From Heterocephalus glaber (Eukaryota; Chordata; Mammalia; Rodentia; Bathyergidae), in the NCBI RefSeq assembly GCF_000247695.1, contig NW_004624734.1:9067463-9131462 (forward strand): DNA of 64,000 nt. Direction: 5' to 3'. The notes beneath the pieces were generated by a model. The model did not search any database, was not told the DNA's origin, and saw nothing but the letters and a program-made list of their open reading frames with translations. Positions 1-10,784 of this stretch are shown in pieces. Numbering within the stretch: position 1 is the stretch's first letter; the number at the start of each line of letters is the position of its first letter. A program made the position numbers and the translations under genes.

Positions 1-1290
1 GTGTCCAGCTGTCCAAGTTGTGTATCTTCCTCTCACTTCTTAGCAGGGGCTAAAAACTTGCTGTCTTATAGACTGAATGCCCTGGCTCAGGACTGGGGGC
101 TGCAGGAAGTATCTGTGAGAGGTGAAAACACACGCTGCCTGTGTGAAGGGCAAGGCCTTGTCTGTGTGGCTGCTCCTTAGTTAAAAGCCCATTGACAAGT
201 ACGGGCCCTGCCCACACCTATTCCCACTCTGTTGCCAGAATCCACACAGTTGCTCCTTATGCACCAATGTTGGTTGGGACTTTTCCATTGACAAGGCCAG
301 TGAAACCCTCACTCCTGGAGAAAGCACATAGTCTCTACATCTGGTCACTGGAAAACAGTTTTTTCAGAGAGAGACCGTGCAGGTTTTGGTTTTCTACATG
401 CATGCTTTAGAATAGTCAGGCTTTACATACAAAAGGAGGGTCCCAGACCACAGAGCCCTCCCTCCCATCTCTCCACAATTCCCAACAGAATCACCTTCCA
501 ACAGGAAGAGGCCTCTCCTCCTCCTGAAGGTGATCTGGCTGTGAGCAAGGGTGCTCTGTTTCCCCAAGTGTTCCAGTGGATTCTTCTGGCCCCAGGGCAT
601 CCTGCCTCGCATGGCATCTTGGCGCCTTTGAGCTGTAGACCCCATGACCCACTCTCCACTTCCCCATGTGGCTCACATGAGGGATATTTGGGGACCCAGC
701 AGTCAGAGCTGTGGCTGAGCCACTGTGGCTGGCTCCTGGGGTCCCTTCGTGCATAAGACTGGGCCTTCAGTTCACAGCACTGACACCCTGGCAGGGTGCC
801 TCTGCCTGTGTCTCCATCCAGCTAGGAGCAGTTGCTGGTGTCTGAACACAAAGAGAGCTTTGATTGCCCAGAGAGGAAAGAGGCTGCTGGCCAGCTGGGG
901 CCAGGCCCAGGGCAGATGCAGGATCGCCAAAGTGAGGGCCAAGCAGGGTGGAGAGGAAGGCTGGCAAGGTTTCCCCAGAGTGTTTGGATCTTATTGGGGC
1001 ACAGCCGGAACATCCTTATAAACAACCCAAACCCAACTTCTGGGGCTGTCCACACACAGCTTGAGCCCCACACAACATATTTCTGGCATGGTAGGCTGAG
1101 TGCCACCATTTTTGTTCATTCTCTTTGACAGGCAGAGCAGGGGCGATGGGTCAGAAAGTTGTAAATAATAAATATATTTATGCCGCTATTTATTTTTTCA
1201 ATACCTGTGGCCTCTTGCACTGTGAATGCTCTGTGATAATGAGATTCTTAGTTTAATAAAACTGTCATCAAATTTGAATGAATTGATATT
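1..1290 (+). other. candidate 3' UTR end of the upstream gene, probably SLC24A4
   Basis: No coding exon is visible. The end of the segment looks like a 3' UTR terminus: AT-rich from about 1160 (taaataataaatatatttat) with a canonical AATAAA at 1255-1260, so cleavage would fall near 1272-1290. In mammals SLC24A4 (a K-dependent Na/Ca exchanger) lies just upstream of RIN3 on the same strand, roughly 12-13 kb away. The distance here from this signal to RIN3 exon 1 (about 11.4 kb) fits that. The assignment rests on gene order, not on protein sequence. A second AATAAA at 1425-1430 and a third at 4424-4429 are alternative ends. Confidence 0.4.
1255..1260 (+). terminator. AATAAA polyadenylation signal
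   Basis: A canonical hexamer within gtttaataaaactgtc, in an AT-rich stretch that ends a repeat-free segment. This is the best candidate poly(A) signal for the gene upstream of RIN3. No strong GU-rich downstream element is obvious, which lowers confidence. Confidence 0.4.
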
Positions 1291-2006
1291 ACTGGTTCCT
1301 AAACACTGGCATGAGTTTACTTTTATTGTGAAGAAAAAAATCTAGAGTAAATATGAACTAAACTTTCCTAAGAAACCTAGCAGTCAGTATTGTAACGCAA
1401 TATATCAAAAATCTGTACACTGTCAATAAAATAAAGGAGCACAATTCATCTTGCCCCATGTAGAGCTTCCATTCAGATTTTCAGAGACACGTACATATTT
1501 GTATTTTTTGAAAGAATTACACTGGAATAACAGCCATTGGAAACCATTTCTATTTGCATATTGAGAAAAAATAAACTTCAAAAAGGATGCGAGGTTGGAG
1601 CTTTTGATTATAACGGTTGGAAATGAATAAAGCAAAGAAGAACTTGTATCTGGTGGACTGGCATGAATGGATCCCAAGTATCCCCCTCTCCCACCTTGTC
1701 AGCTTCATGGACAGTCACACTGCACCTCACCCCACATCTGAAGGGCCCTAGCTTGGTGTCACTGTCTTGAAAATCTTAATGATTCTTTAAAGAGGATCCT
1801 ACATTGCACTTTTGACTGGACTCTAAATTATGTAGCTGTCCAGCTCATCAGGAAGAAAGTTTCTGTCACTGGCTCTTGTGTCATGGGAAGTGGAGGGTGG
1901 TGGGTAGAGGTTCTGGTTAATTTCTTCCATCTGCAAAATCCTGTGAGTCCCAACTGCCCTGAATGCCACCACAGACTTCAACGTACATGTGACTCATGTG
2001 GGCATC
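1291..2006. other. intergenic stretch, no recognisable gene
   Basis: Moderately AT-rich single-copy DNA. It contains another AATAAA at 1425-1430. I see no coding similarity or repeat family. It could be extended 3' UTR if the upstream gene uses the distal signal. Confidence 0.4.
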
Positions 2007-2210
2007 CTTTTTTTGGGGGGGGGGACAGGTATTGGGGATTGAACCCAGATCCTTCACACTGAGCTACATTCCCAGCCCCTTTTTATTTTTTATTTTGAGA
2101 CACTAACGTACTAAGTTGCTAAGTTGCTCAGGCTGGGCTTGAACTTGTGATTCTTCTGCCTCAGTGGCCCAGAGTATTGGGGTGATAGATGCACATTACC
2201 ATGCTAGCAA
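2007..2210 (-). mobile_element. B1-dID-type composite SINE
   Basis: Read on the minus strand, a 7SL-derived B1-like half is joined to a tRNA-derived ID half. On the plus strand the ID part reads ggggattgaacccagatcc and the B1 part reads gggcttgaacttgtgattct. An 8-bp direct repeat (tgggcatc at 1999-2006 and 2213-2220) is a plausible target-site duplication. The ID half has an unusual G9 run next to the poly-T. Confidence 0.75.
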
Positions 2211-2227
2211 CATGGGCATCTGACAAA

Positions 2228-2318
2228 TGAGCAACACCCTGTCTCAAAACATAAAAAGGACTGGGGATGTAGTTTGGTGTGATTCAGTCCCCAGAACTGC
2301 AAAAATAAGTAAGCAAAC
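2228..2318 (+). mobile_element. 5'-truncated B1-dID SINE fragment
   Basis: The tail of the B1 half (acaccctgtctcaaaa) is followed by an ID-like half (ggactggggatgtagtttgg) and an A-rich end. It lies almost directly next to the opposite-strand composite SINE at 2007-2210, making an inverted pair. Confidence 0.6.
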
Positions 2319-2785
2319 AAGTGAATAAATGGTGGATGGAGAGAGAGTTTTCTAAGCAATTCCAAGTCCACCGTAGGTCCTGGTGCAGGTGGTCTGCTGG
2401 CTCACTGTTGGAGAAACCTAGTTTTTGTCACTCACCTTTGCTAGCTGGTGTCCAACAGGAAAAACAAAGAGGAGGAGCAAGGAGCGATCAGGAGTGCTTC
2501 TGCCATCTCTCTGTTCTCACCAATGGACTCTCTTCTGACCCTCAGCTACACCCTGCCTCTGAGGTCCCACATCCTACTCTCCATCCTGAGTGTGTGTCCA
2601 GACCTTCAACACGCTGGGCCCTTGTTCTCTCTGTCAGGATCAGTGCTGTGAGGATTGCCTTCCCCGACAGCCCCTCTCTCTTGGTTCTCCTCCCTGTCTT
2701 CCGCTGTCTCCTCTCTGGCTTCTCCTCTACTTTCTCCATAAATGAAAGTCTTTCCCTGCATTCCATCCTGGAGCTCCTTCTACCC

Positions 2786-2942
2786 AGAGGTTCTTGATCC
2801 TGGCTGCCACTGGAGTCCTCCCCAGACATGTGGAACACACAGGTGCCCAGCCCCACCCCACAGAAGAGCCAGCTGTCCTGGACATGAGGACAGTTCACGC
2901 TCCTCAGGTGATTCTAATGTGTATCCAACGTTAGGAATGATC
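2786..2942 (+). mobile_element. MER5A-like hAT-Charlie relic
   Basis: Begins with an agaggttcttgatcctggctg-type terminus, carries the internal cagccccaccccacag motif, and ends with caggtgattctaatgtg. This is the usual layout of short MER5-type hAT elements. It is diverged, so the subfamily is uncertain. Confidence 0.45.
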
Positions 2943-3319
2943 CAGCTCAGCACACTGGGCTCACGGTCCTCCCAGATGGAGCTGGGGCTGGCCCCTCTGC
3001 TCCTGTCCCCAGGATCAACACTTCTAGCACCAAGGTTCTGAGACTTCCTGGTTCTGATCCACCCCACCCCATATCTAACTTCCTCCTGGGCTCCCCAGCT
3101 AGATAACTCCCAAGCCCTCCAAAATCAGCATAAGCAAAATTAAATGAGCAAAAATCTGATTTTTTTTAAATGGGTGAATGTTCTCAATAATTTATTCAAA
3201 AATACCCAAAATTAGCTCAAATACCAACAAGGGAATGGAGTGAAAGAGAATAAATTCTAAATCTAAAAAGAAACACTTACATACTTAGAAAACAAACCCT
3301 TAATTATTGAACTCTAGGT

Positions 3320-3560
3320 ATTGCAAAAGCATTTAGGGCTAAAGTGTGCTGGAACTTATTTTGCAACTTATTTTGTAATGCATCCAAACATGAATGGGTG
3401 GATGGGTGGAGGGATGGATGGATGGGAAGATACAGGACAGCAAGTTTAGGAACATGTTCATGGTAGATGCAGCTGGTGAATGTAAATGTTCACTGCATAA
3501 CTGTTTCAACTTTTCTATAGTTTGAAAGTTTTCATAGAATTTAGGGGGAAAACTTAAATT
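3320..3560 (+). mobile_element. ancient L1 (L1M-type) 3' tail
   Basis: Contains ttgcaacttattttgtaatgc, a TGGA-rich stretch, then tgttcactgcataactgttt and tttgaaagttttcatagaat. This order is typical of old mammalian L1 3' UTRs. No open frame is preserved. Confidence 0.5.
3391..3427 (+). repeat. short (TGGA)n microsatellite
   Basis: Imperfect tetranucleotide repeat of TGGA/TGGG units inside the old L1 tail. L1M tails often carry TGGA stretches here, so it probably arose from the element. Confidence 0.8.
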
Positions 3561-3564
3561 CATC

Positions 3565-4878
3565 CTTCAACCCCAAACCTCCTCCTTCTCCCTGGATGCA
3601 CTGAGTCAGGAGAATCACTGTTTTCACTGCCAGTTGTCAACTCCTCCCACCACCCCCCGTGTGGGACACAACTATTGATTATGTCTCCCCTTTCTGCTCA
3701 GCCACGTCTTCCCCACTGTTAGCGCCCACCTAGTCCCTGCTGTAGGAGTCCCAGCCGGCCCTCCTTCCTCCACTGCACACTCTCCTCCTAATCCATCCCC
3801 CACCCAGCAGCCAGTGAGATCTTCAAAGGAGGCTGCTAGATCCTCCCCACTCTCTGGCTCAGCCCCCGCACCTGTGGAGGAGTAGGCAGCAGGCCAGGGA
3901 GGTGGGGTGGGAGGCTCTGCACTGCCTTCTCTGGAATTTCTGCCCTGGGAGGCAGCGCGTGTAAGATAAATGCTGCCATGGGGAAGGAAGGCGTTAAAGG
4001 GATCTTCCCCCTAAAAGAGCACTTCCTGGCAGAGCCACAGACCTGAGAGTCCAAGGCAGGCAGCACGGCCAGGCCAGCAGAGGGGCTGCTCCCCATGAGC
4101 AGGACCCAGGGGACCCTGCAGGGCCTCAACCTCCAATGGGGTTGACATGGGCCTTGCAGTTGGGGCAAGGCCTTGCAGGCCAAGGCTGTGAAGGCCGGCA
4201 CTGACCCGAGGCTGTCCTGGGAAACCCTTCTGCCTCAGACAGCCTGAAACACCACTGGCTGGGGCCAGGGTCTACTTCACACCCATCGCCTGCAGGGTTT
4301 CAGGGGCCCTTACTTAGAGGCCCGTCATGTGCTCTTGTCCCCAACATCTGCCTTGAAATCTGTGCTACTTTTTGAGCAAGAAGTTGTGCGCTTTCATTTT
4401 GCACTGGGTCCTGAGAATGTTTAAATAAAAAAAGTATTACTGTAAAAGACTGTGCCTTGAGTTCCCCTCAGAATCCTCCCCCTTACTTCAAACACACTTG
4501 GCAATGTGTCTTTCACTGTAACAAATGTTTTTAAAATTTAAATATTAGCTGTACTTTTCAGTCAAGGTCACGCTGCATCAGGGGCTCCTGGAGCAGGAAC
4601 ACCGTGCCTCCCCTTCTGGTTCTCAGCATCACCAAGGCTGCTGTAATGAACAGCAGCTGGACTGAAGCCACGCCGCCTGAAGCCCCACCTCTCCTGGCAG
4701 GGCAGCAGGAGGAAGGTACCAAAGAGCCGACAGAAATGGACATCTGTTAGGCTCTTACAAAAATCAGTTAGAGAAACACAGAATTAAAGAAAGTCAATGA
4801 AAAGAAACTAACTTTTTTCATGAGCCTCAACTTGCCAGAATTGTTAGCCACCTTCCATAGATTCCCGACTAGCAGCTG
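3565..4878. other. intergenic stretch, no recognisable gene
   Basis: GC-moderate DNA with no coding similarity. It holds an AATAAA at 4424-4429 (ttaaataaaaaaagt), which is either a chance match or a distal poly(A) signal of the upstream gene. Confidence 0.35.
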
Positions 4879-4879
4879 T

Positions 4880-4985
4880 TAGGTGGGTACACACATGTAC
4901 ACCCATCTTCCAGAAGAGGAAACCTGAGCCCCGAGAGGCTAAGTAACTTGCCCAAGGTCACACAGCCAGCAAGAGAGGAGCCCCC
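4880..4985 (-). mobile_element. MIR SINE fragment
   Basis: The reverse-strand MIR core is clear: ttccagaagaggaaacctga, then taagtaacttgcccaaggtc and acacagcc. This is one of the best-preserved MIR cores here. Confidence 0.8.
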
Positions 4986-4989
4986 CAAC

Positions 4990-5312
4990 ACCCAGCTGCC
5001 TACCAATCCATAGGCTCTCCCCAGGTGACAACAGAAGCCCAGCTGGCCAAGGGCAGTGTGGGGTCAGATTCCCCACACAGTGACCACCCGTAGCCACCCT
5101 GTGATTTCACACAAGTCAGCCCGGTCTTTCTCACAGAGAAGTCCTGAGAACATTCACACTTGATGATCAGAGGAAGTAAATGTCCCCCAAAAGGAGAAGT
5201 GAGACAGAAACAAATCACGTCCTTGCCTCCAAGTAGTTAGGGGCCATCTCCTTTGTAAAGCACACTATACATAGACTGGTAAGACAGCCCTGGCCCTTGG
5301 GGCAAAAGACAG
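4990..5312. other. intergenic single-copy DNA
   Basis: No gene or repeat recognised. It leads directly into the polypurine tract at 5315. Confidence 0.4.
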
Positions 5313-5314
5313 GC

Positions 5315-5373
5315 CAGGAAAAGGAGGAGAAGGAGGAGGGAAAGGAAGAGGAGGAGGAGAAGGAGGGGGGGGG
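5315..5373 (+). repeat. polypurine (GGA)n-rich tract
   Basis: About 59 bases of almost pure purine on the + strand, made of GGA/GAA units and ending in a G9 run. It has triplex (H-DNA) potential. It borders the left side of an LTR; a second purine tract borders the right side. Confidence 0.85.
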
Positions 5374-5730
5374 TTAGGGTTTAATTTAAAATCTCCCCAA
5401 AGTCTTCAGAGGTGGGGCTTCTGGAAGGTAACCGGATCCCTGATGAGTTCATAGCTGATGGTGCCGTCAGGAAGTGGATCCCGTTGGAGGATGTGGGTCA
5501 CTGGGCCTGAAGTGTGTCTTCTCCCCTTGGTTCTTCCTACTCTTTCTGCTTCTGGCCAGCATGGGTTGAGCTGCTTTCTTCTGCCAGCCTTTCCACCATG
5601 GTGTTTCTGCCTTGGAGCCAGCCAACCACGGACTGAGACCTCCAAAGCCATGAGCCAAAACAAACCTTTCTTCCTTTAAATTGTGTATGGCAGGTGTTTG
5701 GTCCCAGCAACAAAAAGCTGACTAGTACAG
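5374..5730 (+). mobile_element. MaLR-type solo LTR (ERVL-MaLR group)
   Basis: The 5' part (aggtggggcttctggaaggt, then cggatccctgatgag) and the 3' part (ccaaaacaaacctttcttcc, then aaagctgactagtacag) follow the standard MaLR LTR layout, with an AAACCT-type polyadenylation region and a ctgactarta-like end. No internal retroviral sequence is adjacent, so it is a solo LTR. The 5' end appears eroded. Confidence 0.6.
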
Positions 5731-5815
5731 AAGAGGAGGAAGAGGGGAAGGAGAAGGGGGAGAGAGGGGGGAGGAGAAGAGGGAGGGAGGAAAAAGGAGG
5801 GGAGGGGGAGAAGGA
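5729..5815 (+). repeat. polypurine tract right of the LTR
   Basis: About 87 bases with almost no pyrimidine, made of irregular GGA, GAA and GGGA units. Together with 5315-5373 it brackets the LTR. Confidence 0.85.
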
Positions 5816-5875
5816 TTAGCAGTCACTCATTCTCCCTTCATCAACAGGGTTCCAACAGATAGAAAGAAAGGAAGG

Positions 5876-5959
5876 CTCAGGCATGGTGGTACATGCCTAT
5901 AAGCCTAGCACTCAGGAGCTGAGGAAGGTGGATCACTGCAAGTTCTAGTGAAACCCTGT

Positions 5960-5960
<1 letters not shown>
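5876..5960 (+). mobile_element. B1-type SINE with a microsatellite tail
   Basis: Starts with ggctcaggcatggtggtaca, followed by gcctataagcctagcactca and a gaaaccctgtt end. The usual A-rich tail is replaced by the pure (AG)n array that follows. Confidence 0.8.

Positions 5961-6012
<52 letters not shown>
5961..6012 (+). repeat. (AG)26 microsatellite
   Basis: A perfect dinucleotide array of about 26 units that grew from the 3' end of the B1 element. Its purity suggests it is polymorphic. Confidence 0.95.
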
Positions 6013-6015
<3 letters not shown>

Positions 6016-6159
6016 ATCCCAGCGGGAGGAGCTAGTGTAAGGAAAAGCCTAGAAGCAGGACTCAGGCCAGGGACCCAGCCTCCTTCCCTGCTGCTCTGCC
6101 TTTCTCAGCACATAGCTTTTGCTTCAGAGTTCAAAATCACAGACTGCCTAACTTCAACT

Positions 6160-6325
6160 TGGCTGCAACCTCATAAGTAATTCAGAGCCAGAAGCAATCA
6201 GGTAAGCTACTCCCAAGTTCCTAACCCACAAAAGTTGTGTAAGATTTTTAAAATTTGTTGTTATTTAAGGTTGTTGAATTAGCAAGTCATTTGTTATGCC
6301 TTAATCCTCAATAGTAACTAATACT
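6160..6325 (+). mobile_element. MLT1-like MaLR LTR 3' part
   Basis: The segment aatttgttgttatttaaggt, then tagcaagtcatttgttatgc and aatagtaactaatact, resembles the end of an old MLT1 LTR. It is diverged and truncated on the left. Confidence 0.5.
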
Positions 6326-6414
6326 GTGTGTAGAGAATTTTTTTGTATTTATTCAGCTATCCTGAGGATCCCCAACCTAGCCATACATGATGAGTCATAG
6401 TTAAAGACTGCCCA

Positions 6415-6545
6415 CCTGGAACACAAGTTCTTAGAGAAGGTGGCAGAAATCATATCCACTGTGTCCTTGTCCCTGGAGCCCATTCCTCAACCTTTGGCAC
6501 ACAGTAGGACTACAGCATCCCTGCACACAGTAGGAGCTCTGTTTC
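6415..6545 (+). mobile_element. L2 LINE 3' end
   Basis: Reads gttcttagagaaggtggcag, then ccactgtgtccttgtccct and ttggcacacagtaggac, the typical L2 3' terminus pattern. Confidence 0.55.
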
Positions 6546-6559
6546 CCAGAGCAAAACCC

Positions 6560-6940
6560 ACCTTCCTGGCTTGACTTCAGCCAGACCCACCAGCTGAGAC
6601 ACGATGAGCTGCTAATGCTGAATTGCTGGACTCTAGTCAAAAATCTGGCTTTGTTTCCCAGAGGTCACTGTTTCAAAGTCTCTTTCCATTCTCTCACTCC
6701 CAGCACTGCCAAGAGGAAGGAGTGGCAGCCAAGCAAGCAAGAGGCTGTCTGCACCACTGGCCTCTCCTCCGCCCCCTCCTGCACCAGCACCCAGCTGAGT
6801 CCTTCAAGGTGCCCTTTAGGGCTACTCCTCCTCTGGCCTTCGATGAGTGGGAGGGAGGGAAGTGACTCCCTCCCACCCCACCTTTATAGCCCTGTTGTCA
6901 GAGCCACTTGAATTATGCCTTCAGTTATAACTGATGGCCT
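6560..6940. other. intergenic stretch, nothing recognised
   Basis: No coding similarity and no confident repeat. Possible reading frames of 60-98 codons here overlap each other on both strands and have no family resemblance. Confidence 0.4.
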
Positions 6941-6955
6941 TGCGGTTTTTTTGTT

Positions 6956-7040
6956 ATTGGGGGTTTTTTGGTACTGGGGATCGAACCCAGGACCTTGCAC
7001 TTTTGAGGCAGGTGTGGTTCCACTGAGCTAAATCCTCAGG
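6956..7040 (-). mobile_element. ID-type SINE (tRNA-derived)
   Basis: The reverse complement shows box A (gatttagctcagtgg) and box B (gggttcgatcccc) of the ID family, with the A-tail seen as the T-run at 6963-6969. A 12-bp T-rich direct repeat (ggtttttttgtt at 6944-6955 and 7040-7051) may be the target-site duplication. Confidence 0.85.
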
Positions 7041-7317
7041 GTTTTTTTGTTTTTGTTTTTGTTTTTGTTTGTAATAGCAAAATATATAATACCCCATAAA
7101 ATAGTCACAGAATGTTTTCACTAATTTTCGCCAAACTCTCCTAGCTGTGCCAACCTGTGTTTGCAACTGGGGATGACATGAATATTACACATGAACACAT
7201 TTTTATTTACACTAAATGATATGAATAAAGAAAAAAAAACCCCATAAGTTAGAACTTCTCTCATTCACCAGTGGCATGGTGACTTTGTTGTGGAATTGGA
7301 TATTGTACTTAGAAAAC

Positions 7318-7484
7318 TATACTAAGTGTGGTGGTGCACGCCTGTAATCCCAGTACTCAGGTGGCTGAGGTAGAAGTATCCCCATAAGTTTGAGGCCAGT
7401 CTGGTCTAAACAGTGAGTTCAAGGCCAGCATGAACTACATAATGAGGCCCTGTCCCAAAAAGAAAAGAAAAATAGCATTGTTTC
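7318..7484 (+). mobile_element. B1 SINE with internal duplication
   Basis: Starts aagtgtggtggtgcacgcct. The internal motifs gaggccagtctggtctaaac and aaggccagcatgaactacat are the two copies of the B1-specific 29-bp internal duplication. Ends gaggccctgtcccaaaaag with an A-rich tail. Box A and B positions are preserved. Confidence 0.9.
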
Positions 7485-7544
7485 GAGTTTTCTGATGCTT
7501 TTTACAACATAATGGCTACAGAGATGACATACTTTTAAAAACAG

Positions 7545-7700
7545 CTACTTTAAAATAAAACTGACATGCAATAATTGTAGAAGAATAAGTATACAATCTG
7601 GCAAGTCGTGATGTAGGTGGACACTCTCGAAATCATCACCACAATCAAGATACCGAACATACTATCAACCCTGAAGTTTCTCCCCACGTGGTCTCAAGCT
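7545..7700 (-). mobile_element. ancient L1 fragment
   Basis: Reads aaactgacatgcaataattg, then aaatcatcaccacaatcaag, a pattern common in reverse-strand L1M 3' regions. Confidence 0.55.
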
Positions 7701-7704
7701 TGTG

Positions 7705-8960
7705 GTCATGTCTCTATGCATGGCAGGCGCAAGTGTTGTCTGCTAATATCAGTCTTCACATTCTTCTTCCTTCCAAAAAGAATCTTAGTTTTGATCAGGT
7801 TTCAACTCCTCCCCAAGAAGATTCAGAAGAAAGTCATCCCCAAGCCTAGGGCCAAGCATGACCCTTCACTAACTTAAGCCCATCCATACATGGTCTGGGG
7901 TCTCAGACAGCCCAGGCCCCGGCCTGCAGCCTGTGAGGGGCAGCTCCATGTCTGCAGAGGCAGCTGTCAGCATCTACCATGATTCAGACTCATGGGGCTG
8001 TGATGTGCATGCCCCAGCACACTGTCAGTGGGACCAGAGAGGAGGGGGCTCCTCGGCCAGAGGCCAGTTCCAGCTCACCCCAGACCCTTGCCCTGGCAGA
8101 GGGGCAGGCATTTTTGCTCACCTCTGATCCCAAAGACACAGACTGATTTTGCAGTAATAAAGTCATCCCCTCCTCCCGGCCATTTCTCTAAAGTCATAGG
8201 AAATGGAGATATGGGAGCTTGTTGGGAGTCAGAAGATGGAAACATCAGAAAAAGAATGGTTGTCTGCTGATCTACTTTAGCAAAACAAAATATCCCAAAT
8301 AGCAATCAACTTTATTATAATTTTTACCAGCTTTAGCATAGTTCTATCAGATTTACCAGACTTGTCTGGTGATTCTTCTGTCCAATGAGACACTGACAGG
8401 GTTGCTGTGTGGCAGTTAGCTAACAGAAGACCAGCTGGGCTGGAGGGTCTCAGAGGCTTCGTCCCCATATCCAGTGTCTTGATGGATTTGTCCATGGTTC
8501 ACACCCAGAGGCTGTGGGGTTGGAGCCAGTGACTACCACTCTATAGCTTTGCCATTTTGGCCTAACCTCCCCCCAGCCCAATGGACCTCCATGAGCTGAC
8601 AAATGGACCACTGTGTCCTTTGCTTCCAGTTGGGTTTGGCAGTTGGGAGCCACTGCAGGAGACTGCAGGGAGGACGGAGAATCTGAGCTCTTGCTTTTCT
8701 GGCTGGCTCCCTTGGGGTGGCCACGTGTGCGTGCCCCACTCCTCCCCTGTGGTCTTTCTACAAGACAGGACTGTCTGCTTCTAGGTCTGATAGCCACCCT
8801 ATTCTTTACCTTCTGAGCTCAAGATGGAAACAAATCTGAGGGTTGTGGCCCTCTCCCTTGTATGTATATATTTCTTAAATCCTTCTCAAATTATTCTATT
8901 CAGGAGAGCCATTTATTTGTTCCCTGGAAAACCTGATTGATACACTGAAGGCCTTAGCCA
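7705..8960. other. intergenic stretch, nothing recognised
   Basis: Mixed GC DNA between a reverse-strand L1 fragment and a MIR. I see no gene, promoter or clear repeat. Confidence 0.35.
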
Positions 8961-8964
8961 TGAT

Positions 8965-9175
8965 ATAAATACCAGTTAATGTGTACTGAGCACCCACCAT
9001 ATGCTGGGTCCAAAGCGCCTTTCCTACATTAGCTCTAGTAACATGTGGCAACCCTATGAGGTAGGCACTATTACTACCCCACCTTATGGGAGGAAAATGA
9101 CCCCGGGAGAGGCAAAGTAAGGGATCTGCTCACTGGCAGCCTGACTCAAGTCAAGCTCTTATCCACGACAGAGCA
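8965..9175 (-). mobile_element. MIR SINE, nearly full length
   Basis: Reverse-strand MIR: gtactgagcacccaccatat, then cctatgaggtaggcactatt, gggagaggcaaagtaaggga and ctgactcaagtcaagctct. Confidence 0.8.
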
Positions 9176-9179
9176 GGGA

Positions 9180-9493
9180 AATTTCTGTTGACAGGACATG
9201 CTGTTCCCAACTCAGCAAGGTTTGGGGGGTTTGAAAAACAAGACTGTACTGTGAGACTTCTTTCTTCACTAACAGCCCCTAAAAACTTCAAGGAGGCTCA
9301 GAGTTGGCCTTCCTCAGGACAACCTCCCCCTGAAAAAATCCAGATTCCTTCCCAGGACCCAGCATCTTGCTCTCACCTCTGACGAGAGAGGAGTGTGTGA
9401 AGGGCTTAGCAAACAACAGAAGGTGTTGGGTGAGGCTGCCACCATGCATAATCTGAAATCTCCTGAGGACCACTAACAGAAGCTTGCCTCAGA
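9180..9493. other. intergenic stretch, nothing recognised
   Basis: Single-copy DNA between the MIR and a B1 insertion. Confidence 0.35.
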
Positions 9494-9503
9494 TGAGTTT
9501 GCA

Positions 9504-9638
9504 CTTTTTTGTTTTGGTTTGTTTGCTTTTTGGCACAAGGTCTTGCTATGTAGTGCAGGCTGGCTTCGAACTCGCAGCAATCCTCTTGCCTCAGCATCCC
9601 AAGTGTTGGGATTACAAGCATGCACCACCTTTCCTGAC
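9504..9638 (-). mobile_element. B1 SINE with target-site duplication
   Basis: The reverse-strand B1 body is clear (aaggtcttgctatgtagtgc, then ctggcttcgaactcgcagca). A 10-bp duplication, tgagtttgca, flanks it at 9494-9503 and 9639-9648, which fixes both ends. Confidence 0.9.
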
Positions 9639-9649
9639 TGAGTTTGCAT

Positions 9650-10450
9650 TTTTAAGAAAGGAAAAGTAAATAAAAAGAACTGTTATTGGCTCTTTTAATC
9701 GACGGCCAACAGTACAGCTCTCTTTAAGGACGCCAAAATCCAAGCCTCAAAGAATGTCCCTAGGGCAGAATCTCTGTCCACTTGCTTTCCTCTATCATGG
9801 CTTCATTCTGAGTAGAAGTGTACTATGTGGTGGCCCAGCATGGCCCCCAGTTTGTAATCTCTCAGTTTAAGGCTAGCTTGGGGTCTAAGGGAGACTGAGG
9901 TATTCCCTGATAGTGCCAGCCAGTCTCAGGGAGGGATCTGATTGGTCCAGGAGAGTCATGTGCTCATTCATGAACCAATCACTGTACTGGTGAATGCTGG
10001 GCTCTGATTGGCCGACCTTATGTCTGGTCAGGGTTCACCAGAGGCCTCAGTTAATAACAGCAGCTGCTCAGATTTCTGAAATCCTGGCAGCCTCCTCTTT
10101 GGTCAGCTGTCAGCAACAGGATCACCATGGGTCCTCATCTGGTGTCCACATGAGGAATTCTGGCTTCTCAGAACAGGTGAGCAGTAGGACTTTCAGGAGG
10201 ACTCCGTGGGGCTGGTCCCATGGAACCCAGGCTCTGAGAGGCCTTTCCTGTTTCTCAGCAGCAACTCAAGGAGCTGAAGGAAGCCTTTTCTGGGTGAGAA
10301 CTGATAGCATGGCATTCCTCTTGCCTAGGACAGTCTAGAAGGGGCTGAAGAACAGTTCCAGGCACAGTAGTTGGATGGACCACTGCCTGGGTCAGGGAGC
10401 CAGTGGTTTGTGGGCTTGTCTTAGGAGCAAGAAGTAATCATGGGGTGGGG
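9650..10450. other. intergenic stretch with a CCAAT-rich ancient repeat-like segment
   Basis: 9940-10010 carries aaccaatcactgtactggtg and ctctgattggcc, which resembles a dispersed mammalian repeat whose family I cannot name. The remainder is unremarkable. Confidence 0.3.
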
Positions 10451-10454
10451 GTTA

Positions 10455-10572
10455 TGCTTTCTTGGCCACCTCACTCGTCTTCATCAGATGAGCAAGCGAG
10501 GCTCCGGGAAGGGTCTTGCCCAAGCCCACTCAGCTAGAAGGCCTTGGAGTTGAATTCGAACCTGTTGGTCTG
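10455..10572 (-). mobile_element. MIR SINE fragment
   Basis: Reverse-strand MIR core: cttcatcagatgagcaagcg, then gggtcttgcccaagcccact and gagttgaattcgaacctg. Confidence 0.7.
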
Positions 10573-10784
10573 TCCTCAGTGCCCACTTTTCAAACAGGAA
10601 GCCAGAGCCCTGTTAAGGGAAATGGTGGAAGAGATGCATTCGCCTTGGAGGAGAGAAGTCAGTAGGGCCTGGTCATGAACCTAGCAAGCGAGGCCTGTAG
10701 GAATCTGAGTTACGGGGGGGAAGTGATATGGGCTGCAGCAGTCAGGGTGGCCTCCTGGGGGCCATACTTTTTGTGTTTTTTCTT

